Assembly (NCBI GenBank): GCA_963932465.1
Contig: OZ010796.1
Location: 75,023,974 to 75,087,973 of the forward strand
Length of the DNA: 64,000 nucleotides
Reading direction: 5' to 3'
Source: Maratus speciosus
Taxonomy: Eukaryota; Arthropoda; Arachnida; Araneae; Salticidae
Shown: positions 34,930-45,508 of the stretch, one piece after another
Numbering within the stretch: the first letter of the stretch is position 1
Layout of the letters: every line of letters begins with the position of its first letter
Notes under the pieces: model-generated
Database searches by the model: none
What the model was told of the DNA's origin: nothing
The model's input: only the letters and a program-made list of their open reading frames with translations
Translations under genes and position numbers: made by a program

Positions 34930-36900
34930 TTCAACCCTTAGTTTTCAGTCATTGACAGTTGCCCGACCTCGCGTCCTTTCAGGCCGGATCTAGATGTAAA
35001 AAAAAGTAATTTTAGTAAACGGCATGGGCGGCAGCATTTTTCAGTTGTCACCTACCTAGGAATGGCAAAAGGACGAGAAATGTAATTTGGGAAGGTAAAA
35101 GCAGGGGCGGCTGCGGCTTTTACTCATGGCGCCCTGGGTGAGAGTTTTATTTTTTTTTAATCACGGGCAGTCGTCCAAGCTCGCCTCCTTTCTTTAAGAC
35201 TGGATCTGGTTGGTTGAAAAAAAAAAAAAAAAAAAAAAAAAAAAACAATTGCCCCAAAAGTAATGCAAAAAATAATGCACCAAAAGTAATGCAAAAAATA
35301 ATTGCACCAAAAGGAACAGAGCGGCATTTTTCTACTTCCGCCTGGGTTGGCAAAACGCGTAGAAATGACAAAAAGAAGAGAAAAAATCATTTTGGGGGAT
35401 AAAGGCATAGGCGCCTTCATTAGCCATGGCGCCCTGTGGGAGATTTTTTACTGTACCACTGTAAATGCTATACTCATTTTTTTTCTTTTAAAGGGTTTTA
35501 CTAAAGCATTTTGCTTTGTGCACCCCTTCCAGGTCCGAAACTAGCTATATTTTCACTCGGGGCAGACATGGATTTTGGCGCCCCTCTACTTTGGCGCCCC
35601 TTCTCCGCAAAGTAAATTTACAAAAAGAAATTTACGAAAGTTTCTGTTAGCGGACTTATTTTAAAATTTAAAATGTGTAACAGTAAAATACGTAATATTG
35701 AAATATATAACCAGCTTTGTCAAATATATTCATTAAAACCTGTAAAAAAAATTGAAAGGAAGCTGAAATAATTCTGCTTTATACAGGTCTCCGTCTTAGC
35801 AGATATAACTGTTGGTATTCTTTCTGTTGAAACCATGTAGTTTTTTTTCATTTAAGACAAGATTCCATTATAGACGCATTTCATTTTTCCAGATTTTACT
35901 GCTGTTGTAGCATTACAAATAATTACAATTGAGGCAATTTAATATTATAGTGATATGAGTCGCATTGTTTTAGGATAAAAAAAAAAAAAAACCAGGATTT
36001 ACTGTAGGCATAAAACTGAATTCCAGTATTCTAAAATATCTTCCTGTATTATCTACACCAATTTCGTGGAATTATCATTTATACCACTCTTCTTATTTAT
36101 ATATAGATATGTCAACATACTTTCCTCAACCTAATGCTAATTTTCAAATTTATGTGTGACTCAAAACAAGAATAACAAAATTATTAAGTTTTTACTTTTT
36201 ATTTTGTAAAATTTCGACCGCTTGGTTTTTATTGTCCCAGTCAGTCACCTGACCTCGCCTCCTCTAAGGCCAGATATGGTGATATGCATGTAAAAAAGCA
36301 ATTATAAGAAAAATGATGGGGTTATTTGCTGTCTTGTATATTGTAGGCGAATCTTTTTATTTATTTGACAATTTTAATGCACTTTAATCAGCTTTTCTTT
36401 GATTTTTCTGCTAGAATTTTTTTTTACACAAATTTCACACGAACATATATATAATGTATAAAACGGCAAACCAAATTTTCATCTGGCGCCACCTTCACGT
36501 GGCGCACAGGACACAAATTTCACACTAACATATATATAATGTATAAAATGGCAAGCCAAATTTTCATCTGGCGCCCCCTTCGCGTGGCGCACAGGGCACA
36601 AATTTCACACGAACATATATATAATGTATTAAACGGCAAACCAAATTTTCATCTGGTGCCCCCTTCGCGTGGCGCACAGGGCACAAATTTCACACGAACA
36701 TATATATAATGTATAAAACGGCAAACCAAATTTTCATCTGGCGCCCCCTTCGCGTGGCGCACAGGGCACATGCCTCCTCTGCCTCCCCCCCTTAATTTCA
36801 GCCTTCAATTAACGGTCTCCCGTTTGCTTTTATTGTCCCGGATAACCACCCGACCTCGTCCATAGCAAGACGGGAAAAAAGAAAGTTCAGCGCTGCTCAG
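34930..36900 (+). repeat. Diverged repeat series with 'cgacctcgcctcc' boxes
   Basis: The box 'gcccgacctcgcgtcctttc' recurs with changes near 34960, 35168, 36240 and 36845. Each is followed by 'ggccggatctag'-like sequence and, in the first two, by 'ggcgccctg-gtggag'. The units are roughly 200-300 bp and heavily decayed. A poly-A tract lies at 35217-35245. Confidence 0.5.
36427..36766 (+). repeat. Four 85-bp tandem units
   Basis: Units start at 36427, 36512, 36597 and 36682 with 'cacaaatttcacac' and include 'gaacatatatataatgtat' and 'tggcgcacagggcac'. Spacing is exactly 85 bp and the units are nearly identical, so the expansion is recent. Confidence 0.95.
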
Positions 36901-37429
36901 GGAGAGAGATAAAAAAAATTGAACAGCCTTCATGGAATCTTTTCATCAGAACAGTCAGAGTCAAACAAAATCTTCATTTGGCGCCCCCTTCGCTTTTCGT
37001 TCTGGCGTCCGGGCACATGCCCCTCTGCACCCCCTCCCCCAGGGAAATCGGTTGACGTTTGGCAATTATTGGTGAGGGACAGTTTCACACAGAAGAGATG
37101 AGTAGAGACTGACTTTGGAAAATGTAAGTGATTCTCCTGACAGATGAAGTGATTTAAATGATAGAAGATACATGGTACATTTGAATTGGAGAAAGAAAAT
37201 AGCCCAAGAGAACAGCTCTTTCTTCTAATTCATTTGCAGTCTTCTGTTATACATGAATCTTTTTATATATTTGTAAATTTTAATGCAAATGGTTCTTTAA
37301 AAAAAAATTCTTTAAAAAAAATCTGCATTTGGCGCCCCCTACGCTTTCTGTTCTGGCGCCCTGGGTTCAGAAGGTTGGGGGGGCACATGCCCCCCCGTGC
37401 CCCCCCGACGCTACGCCTATGATCAAATG

Positions 37430-38009
37430 TATTATTATACTCTAAGTAGTAAATATTATACTCTAAGAGTATTATCATACTCTATTATTTCCAAAAATTT
37501 GTTAAACTCATTCGTCAGTTTCTAACAAAGTGTTTTAAAAAAACTTATAACAATTCTTCCAAATTAAGTTAATCAGTTGCTTTTTAAAAGTTGGAACTGG
37601 CTTGTGATTACTAAATTCATGAGTTTGTCTTTCTTAATGAATTTTCTTCGGTAGCTCGCACTTTCTTCAGGATAGGTTTAACCATGACCAAAGTTATGTT
37701 CGAACATGTTTAACCATGTTCGGATATGCTCAAAGATAGTTCGAGTATATTTAATCATGCTCAAATTTAGTTGGGATATATTTAACAATGTTCGGATATG
37801 CTCAAAGTTTGTTCAAACATGTTTAACCATGTTTGGATAGGTTCAAATATTGTCAGGATATATGTTTAATCGTGTCCAAAGTTATGTTCGAACATGTTTA
37901 ATCATATTCTGAGATGGTTAACTATGCTTAAATTTATGCTTAACCATGGCCAGAGACATGCTCTGAAACATTCTTTTTCACTTGCATGAGAAAAGTATGT
38001 TATTTCAAA
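37430..38009. other. Central spacer (right part) with a motif array
   Basis: AT-rich. 37680-37940 holds repeated words: gttcgaacatgtttaacca, gttcggatatgctcaaag and variants, spaced 20-40 bp. TTCGAA and CATG cores are near-palindromic. About 37930-38035 closely resembles 39220-39350 in the right arm as a direct repeat. Confidence 0.6.
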
Positions 38010-38363
38010 AATATTAACAGTTTAAGAAAAATAATGTTTTTTTTGCATGAACGTAAATTTAAGGGTAGTATCTATCTATATAAATGTTTAAGTAAAAGCA
38101 TACATCCACGACTACGTGTCTCTAAATATATGAAAGTTAAATGTTTATGTATGGGTTCTTGTGTAAAATATACATATATACATACATATATATATATGAT
38201 GTATATATATGTATATATATATATATATAAAACATACGTATGTATGTATATGTATATATATATACATATGTATGTATAAAATTTATTAGTTTTAAAAATT
38301 ATAGAAAGTTTACCAAGATGATAAAAAATTTTACAAAGTTTTAACAAATATAAAAAAAAGTTT

Positions 38364-38404
<41 letters not shown>

Positions 38405-38429
38405 GTATGTATAAAATTTTTTAGTTTTA

Positions 38430-39070
38430 AAAATTATAGAAAGTTTACAAAGATAATAAAAAATTTTATAAAGTTTTAACAGATATAAAAAAAAGTTTAA
38501 CAAAATTTAAAAAAAGTTTTAACAAAAAAGTTTTACAAAAAATATATAAAAAAAGTTTTAACAAAAGTTTATAAAAAAGTTTTAACAAAAGTTTATAAAA
38601 AAAGTTTTAACAGAAATTTTTTTTAACGAAAGTAAAACAAAATTTTTTAACACAGTAAAAAAGTTTTACAAAAAAAAGTTTTAACAAAAGTAAAAAAAAG
38701 TTTTAACAAAAAAAATTTTAACAAAAGTAAAAAAAAGTTTTAAGAAAAAAAAGTTTTAAGAAAAAAAAGTTTTATAAAAAAAGTTTTAACAAAAAAAGTT
38801 TTAACAAAAGTAAAAAAAAAGTTTTAACAAAATTTTTAAAAAAAAGTTTGTAAAAAATTTTTTTTAACAAAAGTAAAAAAAAAGTTTTAACAAAATTAAA
38901 AAAAAAATGTTTAACAACAAAAAGTTTAAAAGTTAAAAGAAGTTTTAACAAAAAAGCTAAAAAGTTTAAACAAAAAAAAGTTTAAAAAATTTTTAACAAA
39001 AAAAGTTAAAACGTTAAAAAAGTTTTAACAAAAAAAAGTTAAAACCGTAAAAAGAAAATTATAAATTAAA
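38430..39070 (-). repeat. AAAAAAAGTTTTAAC tandem array, right arm
   Basis: Mirror of 29330-30000, with unit numbers and run lengths changed. Confidence 0.9.
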
Positions 39071-39394
39071 ATTTTTACAAAAATTTTTAAAATAAAATAG
39101 TTTTAAATATGTTTTTTTAAATTCTGAAAGATTAAAAACTGTCAAAGTTATGAATGAACATGTTCGGATATGTTCAAATATAGTTCGGATTGTTTAAACA
39201 TGCCCAAAGTTATGTTCGAATTTGTTTAATCATACTCTGAGATGGTTAACTATGCTTAAAGTTATGTTTAATCATGATAAGAGACATGTTCTGAAACATT
39301 CTTTTTTCGCTTGTATGAGAAAAGTATGTTATTTCAAAAATATTAACAGTTAGTTTAAAAAATAATGTCTTTTACATCAACGTAATATATATTT

Positions 39395-39817
39395 TTCCTA
39401 AAATACTATGATGCAGAAGGTAGGCGCCACTCTGTCTGCATTCCTAAAATTCCACCACGCCCCCTGTCAATCAACTGGCGTCAGGTTGTCTACAGGTATT
39501 GCCACAGGATGTCATCATACCTGAAAGCTCGCTTCTGATTGGTTGTTAGCGATCACGTGATCTGTTATCAGTGACCTTGATCTCTAATCAGTGACCTTCA
39601 TCTGCAGGTGTTAGACCCCGCACACGTCAGTCGTGTCTTGGATTTCGTCGAAGAAGGTCGTATGTTCTTTAGCTCCCGTTTACTGTACATTTAGCTTAGT
39701 GCTCTGCGGTACCTTATCGAACCTTTTACGGTGTCTGGTTAGCTAAAGTTACCGTCGACTTTTCAGCTTCTTGCTATTTTCAATGAGTCTGCTTGCTTCA
39801 ATCAACAAAAGGTATGT
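39395..39817 (+). promoter_or_regulatory. Inner promoter-like module with short first exon, right arm
   Basis: Inverted CCAAT box (39538-39542), E-box CACGTG (39554-39559), repeated 'atcagtgacctt', ATG at 39783-39785 (MSLLASINK) and 5' splice site AG|GTATGT at 39812. The coding part is 29 nt, phase 2. It points toward the cysteine-rich frame at 42421. I see no TATA box at a usual distance. Promoter activity is inferred from motif clustering only. Confidence 0.45.
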
Positions 39818-42420
39818 ATAATTATTTTGTCTTTTAAGTGTAATGTTTGTCTTGTGTTTCTTACAACAAAAAAGTTTTAACAAACTTATAACAATCCTTT
39901 CAAAATGTGTCTTTCAATTTATTTATTTGCTTTATTAAACTGAACTTAAAATTTCACATTCTACATTACTTAATTCAAAACATATTCTATCATTCTCGAT
40001 ATTCAACTTGTGTTTCACAAGTTTTGCTTTCATTAGTTTTATCTGTGATTTCATTAAAAAAAACAATTGTTGAAAAAATAAACTCGAAATATATATTTTC
40101 AAACAATGTGATTTGTTTAACATATTATTTCTAACAACAAAACTAAAAATATGTCATTGAAGTTAGCCATTTAGTTTTTTCTAAATTAAAACTGACTCAA
40201 AATTCATTGTTAAAAGCGATTTTTGTCACGTAGCAATCAGATTTCTCTCACTCATATGTTTGATAATTTAGTTAAAGACATCTACATTCAGAGTATTATC
40301 TAAAAGGCTTATTCTGTTTTCAAATAAACGCCTATCTATTTCAAAGTATTTTAATAACAACATCTGTTAGTTTGTAAACAAAATGAATGAAAACTTTCGT
40401 TAAAAAGTTGTCTTTTGATTAAAGAACAACTTAAAAATATCTATTTGTGTTTCAACCTTTTTAAGAAAATCAAGCGTTATTCTTTTGAAAACTTGAAAAA
40501 TAAATACAATTTAATTTATAATAACATTAGATTAATTTAATGAGAGACATTTATTCATACAACTGAAACGGTTAATGAACGTTTAAAACAAATCTTAGTT
40601 ATGTTTGAAGCGATCTTTCTTTAACCCATGCGGAACCATGAGCGCATATGCACCCACGAAAGTACTTAAAACGTTTGAATTTGATATCAGTAAAAAAATA
40701 GAAGTAAAATTGATTGTATTTAATTACGTGATTTTTGTGATTTACAAAGTTAATTGAAATAATTAATAAAAAGTAGTGTCAAACAAATAAAATTCATGAA
40801 AAAAAATGCTGGTTCTGAACAGGTGAAAAGCTGAGAAAAAGCAATAATAGCATTCTTTTCTTTTAGCAGAAAATATCTGTTTATTTCATCAATTTTAGTA
40901 AAAACTCATTATAAAAAACTTAATACAGTCTCCAGAAAATTAAAAAAATAATTTCTGTTAATTGGAATCTTGATTTTTAATGTATAAAAGGAAAAAAGAT
41001 TTATATTTGTATCGAAACATACTCTTTTTATTTTAAACTAAAAATAAAAAAGATTTATCTTCTATTCTTAATTGAACATCTTTGTTGAGATAAGAAACAT
41101 GGTGATAGGAAATGTCTGAAAACTATTTTTTTTCTTTTTGCCTAAAGCAATACCTAGTTTTCATAGTTGAACGCTATGAGAGATTGCATCCTACAGGAGA
41201 TGCTAAAAGATAAAACACCCCTTCTAAAACTCGCCAGAGGGGTGACCGTTTCAAAAGTTGCTTGATAACAAACATTATCTACAATTGTTATTTCAACTAA
41301 CGTGTGAAACTATGGACTGGCTTCCCATTGGTTTAAAGCTTCGCTAGTTTCAGCAAATCAAAGGGTCTAAAAGTGATGTCATTGAAAACAAAATAATATC
41401 ACAACATTGTAAAACTTCATTCGGAAATCATTTGCGGACTGTTATTTTCTATATTTTGCTAGCGTGTTTTCAAGACCGGGAATTCAATGAAGATTTTCAA
41501 TTTTGAAGAAGTAAGTTTTTGTTTTGACATGTTGAAAATTTTGTTAAAAAAAAAATCCACTACTAAAAGTTAATACTTAAAAGCTTCTTTAAATAGTTAT
41601 TTTACTAGTTAAAAACATTTATCTAATTGCCTACATTGTTATTTGTTAAAATATATTATCATTAACCTTTTTTGGTATAAGATTCAAACTATCAAAAGAA
41701 CTTGTTCGTTCTATTTGAAAAGAGTTCAGTAGCTCGCGCATTTAAAATTATTTCTCCAAATTAGTGGATAAGATTAAACTTAAGAAAATTCATAGCTTTC
41801 ACATCAATGTACTGTTAACTTGAAAAAATATATTCCTTCATTAGTAACTAATAATAAAATAAAATTAATAAATAAAGTACAAACCACTTTTCTAAAAATA
41901 AAATAAAACTTTGCGTTATCTATCATTTAAATATCTTAGTTTAAAGCAGTAAAATACTGATTGATACAATACCGGCAAGAAACATCGTTGATGCGCAACC
42001 GTATTGTTACACACAGAATAACCTTTCACTATATATATAGAAACCACTTGTCTCGTAGGAGACATGAGAGAAAACTAGCGATTACAACTACTTCGCATTC
42101 TTTTAGATAAAACACTTAAGAAAATTCAAAAGCTTTCACCTAAATTTCTGTTAACTTGAATATATATATATATATATATTATCTTTCATTAGTAACTAAT
42201 AAAAAAAATATAAAGTTCATACCACTTTTTCTAAAAAACAAAACTTTACTTCCTTAGTCACTGAAAATGTCTTAGTTAAAAGATTAAAACTAACTTGCAT
42301 TCTTATAAATAAAATATATATATCTCAAAATAAGTAGTTAAAAAAACTAATATAGAAAGCTTATTCATATGATGAAACAACGGGTTGCAATAATGTGTCC
42401 TCTCCGAGCGAGATTTGATA

Positions 42421-42648
42421 ATGATCAAGTATTTCACCTGTCCAGGAAAAAAAAAAATTCCGGGATGTACTGATACAATCTATTTTCTTGAAAGGGAGTG
42501 TGTTGCAGTGTATGGGTTCAAAACCTGTAATTTTAAAGGTATGTTTTCTTTACAAAACCGTAATGGAATTTGTGTATATGATTCTTTGGATACTCAGAGA
42601 AATCGAATAAGCTTGCATGATGTTCCATATCATCCAAAACATTCTTAG
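42421..42648 (+). CDS. 75-codon cysteine-rich frame, right arm
   Basis: MIKYFTCPGKKKIPGC... to ...PYHPKHS. The cysteine spacing is the same as in the left-arm copy, with G for R and F for S as the two differences. The open frame extends upstream to 42394 (a sixth Cys) before a stop, which would allow a 3'-terminal exon with an acceptor near 42408. AATAAA at 42718-42723 lies 70 nt after the stop. No recognised domain and no signal peptide. Could be a captured host exon or a small element-specific protein. Confidence 0.4.
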   Translation: MIKYFTCPGKKKIPGCTDTIYFLERECVAVYGFKTCNFKGMFSLQNRNGICVYDSLDTQRNRISLHDVPYHPKHS

Positions 42649-43429
42649 TGTGTATATGGTAACACAATGAGTTCGTGTCGTTGAAAATTAGCTTTGCATC
42701 ATCTTTATACTCTTTTTAATAAAATCATAGTGAAATTTATACATTAGAAGTTTAGGCAATTCTAAGATTGTAAATCCAACATAAATCGGTCGATTCAAAA
42801 GTATGTTATTTTAAGCCTTTCCACAGCACTTAGGTCTTCATCTTATGTTAAATATGCTTTAAACTACGTGAAGTCATTAATTTTCAACTCTTTTTCAGTG
42901 TTGCAAAGCACAATATCTCTCCTTTTTCCAAAAACAGTTGTTCATTAATTTAAAAAAATTCTTTTCTTAGTTCAAAAAAAAAAAAAAAAAAAAAAAAAAA
43001 CCGTTTTCGCATTCAGCATATATTTCAGATAACAATCATCCTTGACAATAATTAAACAAAAACATTATTGTTAAAAACTAATTCGCGTTCTTTTGATTAG
43101 TAAAAATAATTTATATTCTTTTAAATAATAATTAAATGAAAATAAATGTAAAGTTGTTTATTAAAAGCTTTATTTGAGAAAAAACTTGTTTCGGAAAACA
43201 AATGACTGAAAGAAAAATTAACTAATTTATTAAAAAGTTTTATTACCAAATAACTTACTGAAAAAAAACTTGTTCGGAAATTAACAAATAACTAAATGAA
43301 AATTAACTAATTTATTTGAAACTTTATTACAATGACTAAATGAAAAACATGTTTTGAAAATTAACAAATGACTAAAAATTATAACTTATTTCGTTTAAAC
43401 TTAAAAATGTATTAACCTCTTTATGTCAG

Positions 43430-43657
43430 TTCAAATAGGATGACGACATCGCAGGTAAGTGAATCATCCTCTCAAGAGAGGGCGCTGGTGTTCATGCCCT
43501 CAGGTGAAAGCGATGGTGCGCCCCCTAGTTTCGACTCTCGACCAATCAGAAGCAAGCTCCTTATCTAGATGAAACCGGTTGTTGCACGCTTCTTCGTTCA
43601 TTAGCCCGGTGGATGTCATACAGGTAGGACGTGTCTCGACGCTGCTCCGTGGTAAGT
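43430..43657 (+). promoter_or_regulatory. Outer promoter-like module, right arm (points out of the element)
   Basis: CAG|GTAAGTGA 5' splice site at 43455, CCAAT box at 43542-43546, 'ggcgctgg' and 'gcgccccctag' words that resemble CTCF-type sites, and a second 5' splice site GTG|GTAAGT at 43652. Both donors face the right end of the element, about 0.4-0.6 kb away. Mirror of the left outer module. Confidence 0.4.
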
Positions 43658-44070
43658 ATTTTTTAATTGCATGCCATCTTTTCTAATGACCTCATCCTTC
43701 CTAATCATTCATTTCTTTGTTCTACCTTCCTCTTACAACAGACTTTCTTTCATTAACACTCTTCTTACAGTAGACTTTTATTAATTCATTATACTTTTAT
43801 TGATTCATGAACATTATCCTTTGTTCTAACCCCTCTCTTACAGTACACTTTTCATTATCGCTTTTTTGTTTTAACCCCTCTACTATAGCATGACGCGCGG
43901 GCGCCTATCTGTCTCGACTCCGCCCACCTGTCCATCACTTTCTTATGTCCCCTAACCTGTCAATCATTCGACAACTCCCACATGTCACTCACTTCGGCCA
44001 CGCCCTCCACCCTCCACAAGGCTCTTGGCTCCTGGTGGGGCAGAACCCCTATTTTCCTTCTACTTGTGTA

Positions 44071-44892
44071 GCATTTACGGTTCATTTACAGGGACACTCA
44101 AAAGAATTTGGTTACATTACGGTTTATGGAGGAGGGGTGGGGGGGATCGTTTGCTGTGTATTTGAATGATATTACACTATATTAAAACATATTGAAATTG
44201 ATATATATCACTGAAGTGTACTTCTATAAAACGTGGTTCTTAATATAGAACGTGGTGAGCATAGAATTTATAGTTCATTTGCAGGGACACACTAAAGAAT
44301 TTGGCTATAAAAGAAAATGAACAGTAATTGAACTATTGAAGCTTACGAACAATAATTTCTGGAAGTGCGTTTTCAGTTGTGGTACGCGTTTTTAAATTCA
44401 ATTATTTGGTGTGTATAAATTCTATAGACCATATACAGGGCTCCACAGAAGTTTTCAACAGCATCCGCTTTTTGGCTGAAATGACTGAATAGAAAATTTC
44501 AACTGCGCTATACGTTTAAATAAACTAACTTTTAGCATACTATGTATTATACATATATATCTATAGATCCTATACAGGGCTGCACCAAAAAATCGTATAT
44601 TTTCCCGACTCTTCATGGTCATAGCAAAAACTGGGTTTTAAAATGAATTATGCGTTTTTCAAATGGTTCATTTAGACTCCATCTTTTACCGTTGCAAACT
44701 GTGAACATTTATTATACAATACTGAATGCGTTGGAAAGTGTTTCATAATCTATGCCGTACTCATGATTTTTCGTTCTTGTTATTCATACTTATTCAATAA
44801 TAGTTTCTGGATTTATTTTAGAAAAAGGAGAAGAAAATACAGTTTATTAACAGTTTGAAGTATTGAAAAAAAATATGTTGGGGGATCAATAA
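44071..44892 (+). repeat. Right flank: 165-bp family units
   Basis: 'ttacagggacactcaaaagaa' (broken) near 44095 and 'tgcagggacacactaaagaa' near 44281 mark two units related to 2270 and 9060-9450. Later units are more decayed ('tacagggctccacag' near 44430, 'tacagggctgcacc' near 44573). No gene. Confidence 0.55.
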
Positions 44893-45508
44893 AGTTTTGC
44901 CCTCACATAAAAATAATAGAGTAAAATTTATGAAATTGCTACATTGTATGAGTCCTTTTTCATATAGTCTCCGTGCACAGTAACACATTTCTGCAAACGG
45001 TATTTCAAACAGAGGGGGGAGGATGTAATTCCAGGAGGCGCGATAATAGACCCAAAGGGAAGAATTTTTCTAACTTTGCCGACCCCACATCTGACATATT
45101 CTTAGAAAGGTCTGTGAACACTTATTCATGTTATACCCATCCTGAGTCCCTCCCCCTAATTTGCTTTCCGGGGGGCTCTTTTCTAAATTTTGCGGACACC
45201 ATTCATGCCCCCGGGGGCAAATTTGGGGGAGAGGCTCGGGGGGGGGGGGTTTATAACAAGAAGCACGAATAAGTGGTCACAGGCCTTTCCAACAATATGT
45301 CACATGTGGGGGTCGGCAAAAATTAGAAAAATGGCCCCCTTTGGGTCTACTATCGTGCCTCCTGGAATACATCCTCGCCCCCTCTTTTTGAAATACCGTT
45401 TGCAGAAATGTGTTACTGTGCACGGTGACTATGTAGAAAAGGACTAATACAATGTAGTAATTTCATAAATTTTACCCAATTATTTCTATGTGAGGGCAAA
45501 ACTTAGTG
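44893..45508. repeat. 616-bp hairpin
   Basis: 44893-45150 pairs with 45250-45508. For example, 'ttttgccctcaca' pairs with 'tgtgagggcaaaa', and 'gtgcacagtaacacatttct' with its complement near 45404. The centre holds 'ccccctaatttgc' against 'gcaaatttgggg'. No TSD identified. Confidence 0.85.

Larger units (their letters stand above)
31484..37421. mobile_element. hAT-type element 3, perfect 8-bp TSD ATCAAATG
   Basis: Left end CATAGGCGTAGCGT and right end ACGCTACGCCTATG are exact inverted copies. ATCAAATG flanks both sides (31476-31483 and 37422-37429). The insertion lies in the spacer of the giant element and so is younger than it. No transposase frame. The interior holds an end fragment of the TAGAGGTCTGCACGG family (31937 onward), minisatellite arrays (32340-34050), a palindrome, a roughly 300-bp repeat series and four 85-bp units. 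The 31550-31740 segment is shared with 48190-48380 in another hAT candidate. Confidence 0.9.
24358..44064. mobile_element. 19.7-kb Maverick/Polinton-type inverted-repeat element lacking core genes
   Basis: The left end AGTAGAAGGAAAAT and right end ATTTTCCTTCTACT are exact inverted copies. The flanks TGTGTA at 24352-24357 and 44065-44070 are identical 6-bp direct repeats. Arms of about 6 kb (24358-30332 and 38010-44064) are collinear in inverted orientation, with scattered substitutions and small indels, so they are real diverged arms rather than an assembly mirror. Six-bp TSDs, AG...CT ends and 15-20 kb size are Maverick/Polinton hallmarks, but arms this long are not. None of the family's genes (protein-primed polymerase, integrase, ATPase, protease, capsid) is visible. 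Subtracting the later hAT insertion leaves about 13.8 kb. Best read as a non-autonomous relative, or a new class. Confidence 0.75.
38010..44064 (-). repeat. Right inverted arm
   Basis: Reverse-complement partner of 24358-30332. It keeps the same order of parts: (TA)n, T/A-rich array, short-motif zone, inner module, intron-like AT-rich sequence, cysteine-rich frame, poly-A tract, outer module and GC-richer end. It has an extra (TA)n block with duplicated flanks at 38276-38415. Confidence 0.9.

Noticed and set aside
36427..36766. Possible CRISPR-like array
   Set aside because: Units are contiguous 85-bp tandem repeats without variable spacers, in a eukaryotic repeat region.
24358..44064. Endogenous DNA-virus genome with long inverted repeats
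   Set aside because: No replication, capsid or packaging genes were visible in either strand; TSD and ends fit a transposon better.
24358..44064. Assembly artefact (mirror duplication)
   Set aside because: The arms differ by scattered substitutions, tract lengths and an extra (TA)n block, and both ends have target duplications.
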